From an uncultured Collinsella sp. (GTDB lineage: Bacteria; Actinomycetota; Coriobacteriia; Coriobacteriales; Coriobacteriaceae), in assembly GCA_900762325.1 (NCBI GenBank), contig CAAFGG010000032.1, positions 92,070-156,069 of the forward strand: a stretch of DNA of 64,000 nucleotides. Reading direction: 5' to 3'. Below the pieces are notes generated by a model. That model saw only the letters and a program-made list of their open reading frames with translations. It was not told the origin of the DNA and ran no database searches. Positions 1-6,812 of this stretch are shown one piece after another. How positions within the stretch are numbered: position 1 is the stretch's first letter; each line of letters begins with the position of its first letter. Position numbers and translations under genes: made by a program.

Positions 1-756
1 CGGCGTGTCGTCCATAAAGGCGGCCTGAACGGTCAGCAGGCTGTCGAGACCGCTGATGGGTGCCGGGTCGGCAGCGCGCGTGGCAGCGAGGCGCTGCAGG
101 GCGCGACGCTTCTCATTGACGGCGTGGATGGCGGCCTTCAGACGCTCGGGCGTAATCTTGACGCCACACTCTTCCTCGATCTTGGCGGCGAGCTTCTTGA
201 CCTCGGCCTTCCAGGTCACGAGCGTCGACTCGTCGTGTACGTTGGGAATATCCATGACGTACATGTTCTTTTGCGTGGCAAAGAACTCGTAGGCCTTCTT
301 CTTGCCATCGCAGGTGTTCTCGCCCACCACCAGGTCGCTCGACTCAATGTAGGGGCAGACCTCGCCCAGCTTAAAGCCGGCAAAGCTCTTGATAAGCGGA
401 CAGGTGTTGCGCGGCAGGTGCTCCTCGACCTTATCGGTTGCCCAATCGGCACCCGAGCACAGGCCCACGGGAATGCCGTCACAGGCAAGCACGATCTCCT
501 CGGGCACGTACACGCAGAATGAGCCGACGATCTTGGTGGCCTCGCCGGCCTCCTTCTTGTCGAGCATCTCCTTAATACGGCCGCTGTGGATGTTGGTGGC
601 CACAAAGTCCAGGTAGGACGTGGACTTGGGGCGATTGTTCTGCGTCAGGAACATGTCGCCGTACATCTGGCCCACGGCGCCCAGCAGCATGTCGTGATCG
701 GCAAGATTCATGCCGAGGCTCTCCCACATCGGATGGAAATCAAATTCTTCAGCCAT
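1..756 (-). CDS. 2-hydroxyacyl-CoA dehydratase / double-cubane-type anaerobic reductase (partial)
   Basis: This gene runs off the left edge, so only the first 252 residues are seen. It belongs to the HgdB/BcrB-like 2-hydroxyacyl-CoA dehydratase family, whose members hold iron-sulfur clusters and carry out low-potential reductions in anaerobes. The family blocks are clear: GSFCVYVPEE, LACDGIPVGLCSGADW, NTCPLIKS and ENTCDGKKK, giving the cysteines expected to bind the clusters. The continuous single-chain form starting MAEEFDFHPMW resembles the double-cubane-cluster reductases more than the two-subunit dehydratases, but the missing C-terminus leaves this open. The ATG at 756 follows the ribosome binding site GAGAGGGG. 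The substrate is not known. Confidence 0.72.
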   Translation of the reverse strand, partial: MAEEFDFHPMWESLGMNLADHDMLLGAVGQMYGDMFLTQNNRPKSTSYLDFVATNIHSGRIKEMLDKKEAGEATKIVGSFCVYVPEEIVLACDGIPVGLCSGADWATDKVEEHLPRNTCPLIKSFAGFKLGEVCPYIESSDLVVGENTCDGKKKAYEFFATQKNMYVMDIPNVHDESTLVTWKAEVKKLAAKIEEECGVKITPERLKAAIHAVNEKRRALQRLAATRAADPAPISGLDSLLTVQAAFMDDTP

Positions 757-915
757 AACGGTTCCCCTCTCGAACCAAAAATGAATAGCTACGGTATTGC
801 TGCACGGTGGGTGGCGAAAACCCAGCCGCGCCTAAACCCGGAATTTTGGGGAACCTGCTTTGCGGTCGATTATTTAGTTGTGCGTCGTCTCTCCCGGAGC
901 CGTGAACATACCTGC

Positions 916-984
916 TCATATGCGGCTCCGAGCCATATACAGGGCGCGCGCGGCAACGCGGCGAATGTATGTCGTCTGCGGCAT
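916..984 (-). CDS. Small 22-codon ORF with a perfect ribosome binding site
   Basis: A short ORF begins MPQTTYIRR and ends ARSRI. It contains five arginines and has no hydrophobic segment. The ATG lies 8 bases after AAGGAGG, an almost ideal Shine-Dalgarno sequence, and a plausible promoter lies just upstream. The stop codon falls inside an inverted repeat (arms 895-902 and 923-930). It precedes the double-cubane-type reductase on the same strand by about 160 bases. It could be a leader peptide, a small basic protein or chance; no family is recognised. Confidence 0.35.
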   Translation of the reverse strand: MPQTTYIRRVAARALYMARSRI

Positions 985-1014
985 GTGCGCACCCTCCTTA
1001 ACCAGTCAAGATCA

Positions 1015-1043
1015 ACTATATCAGCGGTCATCGTCCAGACGAA
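1015..1043 (-). promoter_or_regulatory. Candidate promoter for the small ORF and reductase
   Basis: Read on the minus strand, a -35-like TTCGTC (1038-1043) is separated by 17 bases from a -10-like TATAGT (1015-1020). Transcription would start near 1008, just before the AAGGAGG of the 22-codon ORF. The -35 match is poor, so this is a weak call. Confidence 0.35.
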
Positions 1044-1185
1044 CACCGTTGACATTCGTACGACAGCGTCGTGTGCCGTCGTTTAATAAATAATTATCTT
1101 AATTGATAAAGGTTTGTCATTCCTCATTCGGCGAACGGCAAGACGAAGCCGCCGAGGCTTATATCCCCGACGGCATTAACCGGCG

Positions 1186-2256
1186 CTATCGACAAACCAA
1201 ATGGATCCTGCTGGCATCAAAATGCATGCGCAGCGTCTCGCCTGCTTGCGGCAGCTCGTCGACAGGCATGCCCACTTTGTTGACCTTCCACTGCAGACGC
1301 GTGGGCGCATCAACGCGCGGCACGTCCAGCAACACCAGCCGCTCAAAGCGCGAATCGCTCACGCGCGCCACGTGCAGGTCGTAACTGTTGCGACCCCGCT
1401 CGGCACGGTTGTCCACATGGAAGTAGCTCGCACGAATACCAAGGTAGGCAACATCGTCGGGAACCTCGCGACCCACGTTAAAGGTCATGCCCCAATCGAG
1501 CGCCTCAACTTCCTCGGGCCCGATCTTTCGTGCGCGGCTTGTGTTCTTGCAGCCCGTCAGGCGCAGTGCCGCCAGCGTCTGCGGACGGCGGACCACGTCC
1601 TCGACGGAGCCGATCTCCTCAACATGCCCGTCGTGCATCACGCAGATACGCTGACACAGGCGGCATGCCTCGTCGATGTCGTGGCTCACGTAGAGCACGG
1701 TGCGGTTGCAGACATCGAACAGGTCGAGCATGTTCTGCTCGAGGGCGCTCTTAAGATAGGAATCGAGCGCGCTCATGGGCTCGTCGAACATAAAGATGCC
1801 CGGATGCGCCGCCACCATACGGGCAAGTGCCACGCGTTGCTGCTGCCCGCCCGAAAGGCGCGCGGGGTAGCGGTCGGCAAAATCGGCCAGACCGAAAATG
1901 CCCAGATAGCGCTCGGCCAGCCTTTTGCGCGCCACGGCGTCTCCCGCATCCTTTACACCGGCGCATACATTATCGGCCACCGTCATGTTGGGAAACAGCT
2001 GATAGTTTTGGAACAGCAGAGCGCATTTTCGCTCCTGGGGCGACAGGTTGATGCCCGCCGCCGAGTCAAAAAAGGTCACGCCGTTAACGACAATCTTGCC
2101 CTCGTCGGGCGTCTCCACACCGGCAATGCAGCGCAGCGTACAGCTCTTGCCACAACCCGAGGCGCCCAGCAGCGCCACACGCTCCTCGCCGGCCTCAAGC
2201 TGCATGTCGAGGGTAAAGCCGGGATAGCGCTTTTTGATATCCAGAACGAGCGACAT
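1186..2256 (-). CDS. modC: Molybdate ABC transporter ATP-binding protein
   Basis: This 356-residue ATPase drives molybdate import with ModB and ModA. The N-terminal nucleotide-binding domain shows Walker A GASGCGKS near residue 32, the Q-loop LFQNYQLFP, the signature LSGGQQQR, Walker B IFMFDEP with the following SALD, and the switch histidine in YVSHD. The roughly 120 residues after it match the position of the regulatory, molybdate-binding MOP-type domain of ModC proteins, though I cannot confirm that fold by eye. Its GGAGG ribosome binding site lies inside the end of modB and only 3 bases separate the genes, so the two are probably translationally coupled. Confidence 0.88.
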   Translation of the reverse strand: MSLVLDIKKRYPGFTLDMQLEAGEERVALLGASGCGKSCTLRCIAGVETPDEGKIVVNGVTFFDSAAGINLSPQERKCALLFQNYQLFPNMTVADNVCAGVKDAGDAVARKRLAERYLGIFGLADFADRYPARLSGGQQQRVALARMVAAHPGIFMFDEPMSALDSYLKSALEQNMLDLFDVCNRTVLYVSHDIDEACRLCQRICVMHDGHVEEIGSVEDVVRRPQTLAALRLTGCKNTSRARKIGPEEVEALDWGMTFNVGREVPDDVAYLGIRASYFHVDNRAERGRNSYDLHVARVSDSRFERLVLLDVPRVDAPTRLQWKVNKVGMPVDELPQAGETLRMHFDASRIHLVCR

Positions 2257-2259
2257 GGC

Positions 2260-3702
2260 CTATCGACCTCCCTGCAAAGCGGCATCATCGCGCATGAGCT
2301 CGGCCAACGCCTCGCGATCGATACGCAAGGCATCGCCGCCCGGCGGGTCGAGCGAATCGCCCTGTCCAGCGAGATCTTTGGCCTGCTTGCGCTCCGCGCG
2401 GGACAGGCCACGCTCGCGATACTTTTGCGAATGCGCCGTGTACATGTTGATGAACAGGATGACCAGGAAGCTGAACGCTATTACGACGACGACCCAAAAG
2501 AGGGCCACCGACGTGTTGCCGCCCATCCATTCAAAGTAGATAGCGATGGGGATGGTCTGGGTAATGCCGGCGTAGTTGCCCGCAAAAAACAGGGTGCAGC
2601 CAAACTCACCCATGGCACGCGCGAAGGCGAGCACCGTGCCGGCGGCAATCGAGGGCCAGCCAAGCGGCATCATGAGCTTGGCAAAAATGCGACGTTCGGA
2701 CCATCCCAGGGTTCGCGCGGCATCGAGCATCTGCGTGTCGAGGCTCTCGAAGGCTCCGAGCGCCGTGCGGTAGACCAGCGGAAACGACACAACGACGGCC
2801 GAAATGACCGCCGCGGGCCACGTAAAGACGATCGAGACGCCGTGCGCGATCAGCCACTGGCCCACCCCGGTCGAGCGGCCAAACAGCATGAGGAGCAGGA
2901 AGCCGCAGACCGTGGGCGGCAGCACCATAGGAATCGTAAAGACCGAATCGAGCAGGCCCTTGATGCGACTCGAAGTACCCATAGTCTTCCACGCGGCGAA
3001 CAGGCCCAGCGCAAAGGAGATTAGCAGGGCAAGGCCGCTCGTTTTAATGGACACCCAAAACGGGCGATAGTCGATGTCGCCCAAAAAGGAAGCCAGAGAG
3101 GTCAAGGGCCCCTGCTCATCCCGCAACACGACAGACGATGCCTCTACCATTTGAGCGCTATCAAGCCAACGCGCGCCGCCCTTGGCATCACCCGAGGCTG
3201 ATGCAATCACTACATAGCGGTCCCCATCCGCACCGCGCTCGTCAAAGCCATAGGTATACCCGCCGGCGTCAAACGTTGTTTCCGCCGTGACATACCAAGG
3301 AAGATCCACGTCCCCTAGCTGCGCACCTCCCATGCAGTTTGCACTGTCGAGCTTGCAGACGAGGGCTTTGAGACCCGATACGCACTCGTTATCCTGCGGA
3401 TCCAATCCATACTTCTCGACCGCCTTAGGCGATATCCACACCACAACGCGATCGGCAGCAGGCGCCACTACAAGGTCCACGTCCTCGTCAACGGGAAACC
3501 GGTAGCCCTCAGGCTGGCCCTCCATGGCACGAGCGGTCCCCCTGGCCAACCGCTCAAAACCCTCGATCCCATAGGAAAGCCCATGAGCGGTCGCAGCAAC
3601 CTGGGCCCCTTCTTCAGCGTCCCCAGCAAACGCAAATCCCGGCACCCAGCAAAGCGCGAAGGTCAAAGCACAGGTGACAAGCATGCGGAATCTATTAAGC
3701 AC
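2260..3702 (-). CDS. modB: Molybdate ABC transporter permease with extra N-terminal extracytoplasmic domain
   Basis: The C-terminal half is a ModB permease of about 220 residues. It has several membrane segments and the EAA-type loop, here AARTLGWSERRIFAKLMMP. It is preceded by a signal-like segment (MLNRFRMLVTCALTFALC, cleavage likely after GFAFA) and about 180 polar residues that would sit outside the membrane, with three cysteines in the middle. ModB proteins are normally only about 225 residues; this one has 480. A charged tail of about 60 residues follows the last helix. I chose the GTG at 3702 because TTGGAG lies 6 bases upstream and the start gives a proper signal sequence. A GTG at 3771 would add 23 residues and overlap the modA stop. 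Confidence 0.82.
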   Translation of the reverse strand: MLNRFRMLVTCALTFALCWVPGFAFAGDAEEGAQVAATAHGLSYGIEGFERLARGTARAMEGQPEGYRFPVDEDVDLVVAPAADRVVVWISPKAVEKYGLDPQDNECVSGLKALVCKLDSANCMGGAQLGDVDLPWYVTAETTFDAGGYTYGFDERGADGDRYVVIASASGDAKGGARWLDSAQMVEASSVVLRDEQGPLTSLASFLGDIDYRPFWVSIKTSGLALLISFALGLFAAWKTMGTSSRIKGLLDSVFTIPMVLPPTVCGFLLLMLFGRSTGVGQWLIAHGVSIVFTWPAAVISAVVVSFPLVYRTALGAFESLDTQMLDAARTLGWSERRIFAKLMMPLGWPSIAAGTVLAFARAMGEFGCTLFFAGNYAGITQTIPIAIYFEWMGGNTSVALFWVVVVIAFSFLVILFINMYTAHSQKYRERGLSRAERKQAKDLAGQGDSLDPPGGDALRIDREALAELMRDDAALQGGR

Positions 3703-3770
3703 GAAAAGCTCCAAGCGGATACAAGGACGGAGTGAAACACAAAACGATGGAATTATCGCGCCAAGCCGCA

Positions 3771-4646
3771 CTACTCGGAAAGCTCAAAGCCGTACTTGGC
3801 CCAAATCTTCTGGGCCTTTTTGTTGGTCAGGCAAAAGTCGATAAACGCCTTGGCCTCGTCGGCGTGCTCGGAGCTCTCGGCAACGGCACCCGGATACACG
3901 ATGGGCTTGTGCGAGTCCTCGGGACACACAAAGGCCTCCTCGACACCGTCGTAGCGGAAGATGTCGGAGCTATAGACAAAGCCAGCCACGCAGTCGCCCG
4001 CGGACACATAGGCGGCGGCGGTACCAACTTTGTCAGCCAGGGCCACCTTGTCGGCGATCTCAGGCGCGTACTCGCCGTCGTCGCCCTCGGTGCCGGTGTA
4101 GAGGCCCACAGAAGCCAGCGCCTGGTTGGCGTACTTGCCGGCGGGAACGGTCTTGGCGTCGCCAATGGCGATCTTGCCGTCCAGATTCGCGACGTCGGCG
4201 ATGGCCTCGACCTTGGTGTCGGATCCCTCGGCGCGAATGATCACGAGGTCGTTGACGAACATGTCCTCACGTGTGTCGACGTCGACGAGCTCGGCGGCCT
4301 CGGCGTCGTCCATGGTGCCCTTGGAGGCCGTGATGAGCACGTCGACGGCGGCACCGGCGCGCATCTGCTCGACAAGGTCGCCAGACGCCTTAAACTGCGT
4401 GTCGGCAAACGTGGTGCCGGTCTGCTCGGCGTAGAGCTCCTGAACCTCGGGCAGAGCTTTCTCGAGAGAGTTGGCGGCAAAGACCTGCAGCTCGACAGCC
4501 TTCTTCTTAGAGGAAGACTTGGCGGAGCCGGCATCGGAACCAGCGGGCTCGGACGTCTTGTTGCCCGAGCAGCCGGCAAGGCCAAGGCCGGCGGCAGCGG
4601 CAGCAGAAAGCGAGACAAAACCGCGGCGTGAAACCATATCGAACAT
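3771..4646 (-). CDS. modA: Molybdate ABC transporter substrate-binding lipoprotein
   Basis: This 291-residue lipoprotein captures molybdate (or tungstate) outside the membrane for ModBC. The N-terminus carries an SRRGF twin-arginine-like stretch, a hydrophobic core and the lipobox LAGC, followed by a Ser/Lys-rich linker. The mature domain has ModA features: LQVFAANSLEKALPEV, then ADVLITASKGTMDDA and KVGTAAAYVSAGDCVAGFVYSSD in pieces. The ATG at 4646 follows AAAGGG by 6 bases. A TTG at 4652 is in frame but lies too close to that site. It is the first gene of modABC and has its own candidate promoter and operator upstream. Confidence 0.9.
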   Translation of the reverse strand: MFDMVSRRGFVSLSAAAAAGLGLAGCSGNKTSEPAGSDAGSAKSSSKKKAVELQVFAANSLEKALPEVQELYAEQTGTTFADTQFKASGDLVEQMRAGAAVDVLITASKGTMDDAEAAELVDVDTREDMFVNDLVIIRAEGSDTKVEAIADVANLDGKIAIGDAKTVPAGKYANQALASVGLYTGTEGDDGEYAPEIADKVALADKVGTAAAYVSAGDCVAGFVYSSDIFRYDGVEEAFVCPEDSHKPIVYPGAVAESSEHADEAKAFIDFCLTNKKAQKIWAKYGFELSE

Positions 4647-4706
4647 ATTCAACCCTTTCGAACGCTATGCCCGGGCACCCCGCCGCAGGCTTTATTCTGT
4701 TACTAG

Positions 4707-4712
4707 ATTATA
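4707..4712 (-). promoter_or_regulatory. Candidate -10 element of the modABC promoter
   Basis: On the minus strand the hexamer is TATAAT, about 60 bases before the modA start. No good -35 is seen 16-18 bases upstream. This would fit an activator-dependent promoter or one controlled through the repeated half-sites just upstream. Confidence 0.4.
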
Positions 4713-4735
4713 CTTACGCGCGAATAATGATAGTG

Positions 4736-4758
4736 AGAAATTATTCTCGCCAGAGAAT
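4736..4758. promoter_or_regulatory. Overlapping inverted repeats: candidate operator for modABC
   Basis: The plus-strand sequence reads GAGAA-ATTA-TTCTC-GCCA-GAGAA, so the 5-base half-site occurs three times in alternating orientation with 4-base spacers. It lies directly upstream of the candidate -10 of modABC. It does not match the E. coli ModE site as I remember it, so the regulator is unknown. Confidence 0.4.
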
Positions 4759-4771
4759 ATAGTTTCGAGTT

Positions 4772-4849
4772 GCCGTGCACCTCGGCGTCGCTTCGGCGGA
4801 AAACAAAGGCGGAGCAGCCGTTCAGGTCGCCCCGCCGCAGGTAAACCGC
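4772..4849 (-). other. Structured leader, possible molybdenum cofactor riboswitch
   Basis: The region between the mogA/moaB stop and modA can fold on the minus strand. GGCGGGGC pairs with GCTCCGCC, and the segment CTTTGTTTTCCGCCGAAGC follows, then CGCCGAGGTGCACGGC. The location before a molybdate transporter and the CCGCC/GGTGCACGG segments recall Moco-type riboswitches from memory only. A covariance-model search is needed before using this name. Confidence 0.3.
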
Positions 4850-5329
4850 TTAGTTGGTATGTCCGCCGCCCGCTGTCATCTGAGCCGCATGCTCCAGCTG
4901 GTCTGCTATGGCCTCCCAGCTTTCGCGGGCGGCCTTCGTAGAACCGGGAAAGTTTACGACAAGTGTATGACCTCGTTGCATGCAAATAGCGCGCGAGAGC
5001 ATGGCGCGGCGCGTCTTGGTCATGGAGTACGCGCGAATCGCCTCTGCAATACCCGGCACATCGCGGTCGCAAACGGTACGCGTCGCCTCGGGCGTCACAT
5101 CGCGCATCGAAAGCCCCGTGCCGCCGCAGGTGAGCACGACATTGGCGTGGCACTCATCGGCGGCTTCCACAATGGCATCACCAATCTCGCTGACATCGTC
5201 ACGCACGACCACATGCGAGGCGACCGTCCAGCCCTGCGCCTCGATAAGTTCCTCGAGTGCGGCTCCAGCCTCGTCCTGGGCAAGGTCGCGCGTATCCGAG
5301 CACGTCACGATCGAAATCTTCAACTCCAT
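4850..5329 (-). CDS. MogA/MoaB family molybdopterin adenylyltransferase
   Basis: This 159-residue protein of the MogA/MoaB family is expected to adenylylate molybdopterin before metal insertion by MoeA. The family signature is visible as VVLTCGGTGLSMRDVTPEAT near residues 65-85, and TKTRRAMLSR and NFPGSTKA follow in the usual order. The ATG at 5329 follows GGAGGAATGCT. It lies 10 bases after the moeA stop, so the two enzymes that act one after the other are made from one transcript. MogA and MoaB cannot be told apart here. Confidence 0.85.
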   Translation of the reverse strand: MELKISIVTCSDTRDLAQDEAGAALEELIEAQGWTVASHVVVRDDVSEIGDAIVEAADECHANVVLTCGGTGLSMRDVTPEATRTVCDRDVPGIAEAIRAYSMTKTRRAMLSRAICMQRGHTLVVNFPGSTKAARESWEAIADQLEHAAQMTAGGGHTN

Positions 5330-5339
5330 AGCATTCCTC

Positions 5340-6602
5340 CTACAACACGGCGCCCTCGGGCAGGTCGACGCGAACAACGTCCACGACATCTCCTGCCTTG
5401 AGCTCGCACGGTCCTTCGTCAATACGCAACAGGCAGTTGGCCCGCTGCATCGTGCCAAGCAGCGCCGAATTCTGCGTCTTGGCCTCGGTCACCATCAGCT
5501 CACCGGTCTTGGGGTCGCGCAAAACCGTGGCGCGATCGAAGAAGCGTCGGTCCTGGCGCTTTTTCACACCGTGTGTGAGCGTCGCCTGCTGCACGGGACG
5601 CGGACCCTCGGCAAAGCCGCGCATCTTGCGAATCGCCGGACGGGCGAGCATCTCAAAGACCACATACGCCGCGGCCGGATTGCCTGAAAGCCCCAGGTAG
5701 GGCTTACCCCCGAGCAAGCCAAACGTGATGGCCTTGCCCGGACGCATCGAGATGCGATCGAACAGCACCTCGCCCTCGTGCCGGACGAGTGCCGTCACAT
5801 AGTCGTAATCGCCCGCCGAGGCGCCTCCGCTCGTAATGACAAAATCACACTCCCGCACAGCGCGATGCACCAGCTCGGCAATCGCCTGCTCATCATCAGA
5901 CGCAATGCCGTAGAACACGGGCTCGGCTCCTGCATCGAGTGCTTCGGCCATCAACGCCGAGGAGTTGGAATCGCGAATCTGACCGCGCGCCGGTACTTTA
6001 TTCGGTGCGACCAATTCCGTGCCCAGCGAGATGATGCCCACACGTGGGGCAGCGTGCACCTTCACGCTCGCGTAACCGGCGCTTGCCAGCAGGCCCGCGC
6101 CCGCCGGAGCCACGACCTCGCCGGCGTGTATCACAACATCGCCGGCATGGGCCTCCTCGGCGGCAGAGCGAACGTTCTCCCCCACCTTGGCCGGCGCCGA
6201 GAAGCTCACGTGCGAGCCCTCGTTACCGTCGCCGTCGAGCACGTCGACGATCTCGTATTTCACTACGGCGTCGGCACCCTCGGGCACCGGCGCGCCTGTC
6301 ATAATGCGGACCGTCTCGCCCGGGCCAAGAGCACCCTCAAACACATGGCCCGCAGCCTCGTGTCCGATAACGTCGAGCGTCACCGGCGTCTCACCAGACG
6401 CCTGCGCCAAGTCCGCCGAGCGCACGGCATATCCGTCCATAGCGCTGTTGGCAAACGGCGAGATGTCGATATCGGCCACCGCGTCCTCGGCCAAGGGAAG
6501 ACCGGCGGCCTGCCACACGGGAATCTCGACGAGATCGGTCGGAGCAACGTGCGACAGAACGATCGACTGCGCGTCCTCTAGCGGAATGAGTTTCTCTGCC
6601 AT
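5340..6602 (-). CDS. moeA: Molybdopterin molybdenumtransferase MoeA
   Basis: MoeA inserts molybdenum into adenylylated molybdopterin. The 420 residues carry the MoeA order of domains: the N-terminal block with SPFANSAMDGYAVRSADL, the RIMTGAPVPEGADAVVKYE block, the MoCF-type central domain with VGIISLGTELV and ITSGGASAGDYDYV, the LGLSGNPAAAYV block, and a beta C-terminal domain ending DVVRVDLPEGAVL. The ATG at 6602 fits the AAGAGGT site better than the upstream GTG at 6608. It is the first gene of the molybdenum cluster. No molybdoenzyme lies in the window. Confidence 0.92.
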   Translation of the reverse strand: MAEKLIPLEDAQSIVLSHVAPTDLVEIPVWQAAGLPLAEDAVADIDISPFANSAMDGYAVRSADLAQASGETPVTLDVIGHEAAGHVFEGALGPGETVRIMTGAPVPEGADAVVKYEIVDVLDGDGNEGSHVSFSAPAKVGENVRSAAEEAHAGDVVIHAGEVVAPAGAGLLASAGYASVKVHAAPRVGIISLGTELVAPNKVPARGQIRDSNSSALMAEALDAGAEPVFYGIASDDEQAIAELVHRAVRECDFVITSGGASAGDYDYVTALVRHEGEVLFDRISMRPGKAITFGLLGGKPYLGLSGNPAAAYVVFEMLARPAIRKMRGFAEGPRPVQQATLTHGVKKRQDRRFFDRATVLRDPKTGELMVTEAKTQNSALLGTMQRANCLLRIDEGPCELKAGDVVDVVRVDLPEGAVL

Positions 6603-6659
6603 ATGCACCTCTTAATGCCACGGCGCACAACAGGGGCGCCGATTCTTTATGCTTGTCTC

Positions 6660-6665
6660 AGTATA
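6660..6665 (-). promoter_or_regulatory. Candidate -10 for moeA
   Basis: TATACT on the minus strand about 55 bases before the moeA start is a reasonable -10. The -35 region is unconvincing. Confidence 0.3.
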
Positions 6666-6777
6666 ATCCCCCGACGCACGACCGCGACTTGGCCTGTACC
6701 CGGAAATACACCTGTCGGCCGCAAGCCGCGAAACAGAATGGAAACCAACCCACCGGCTCGTTGCGTTTACCGCGTTT

Positions 6778-6783
6778 TATAAT
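6778..6783 (+). promoter_or_regulatory. Candidate -10 for the CLC gene
   Basis: A perfect TATAAT lies 29 bases before the CLC start codon. No strong -35 is seen at the right distance. No fluoride riboswitch sequence was recognised between this site and the gene or upstream. Confidence 0.4.
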
Positions 6784-6812
6784 GCTTGCGTTGCAACCTA
6801 AAAGAGGAACGT

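Larger units (their letters stand above)
757..1185. other. Intergenic region between reductase and modC
   Basis: This 429-base gap holds the 22-codon ORF, its candidate promoter and the hairpin CGGAGCCG/CGGCTCCG. The stretch nearest modC (about 1080-1115) is AT-rich and could hold a terminator or promoter, but I see no clear stem with a T-run there. No riboswitch or RNA gene was recognised. Confidence 0.4.

Noticed and set aside
1201..3024. Very long plus-strand open frame opposite modC and modB
   Set aside because: It is the mirror frame of two well-recognised genes, has low-complexity His/Arg/Gln-rich translation and no family match; such shadows are common in GC-rich DNA.
3703..3771. Upstream GTG extension of ModB to 503 residues
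   Set aside because: It lacks a ribosome binding site and places 23 polar and cysteine-containing residues before the signal sequence, so the GTG at 3702 is preferred.
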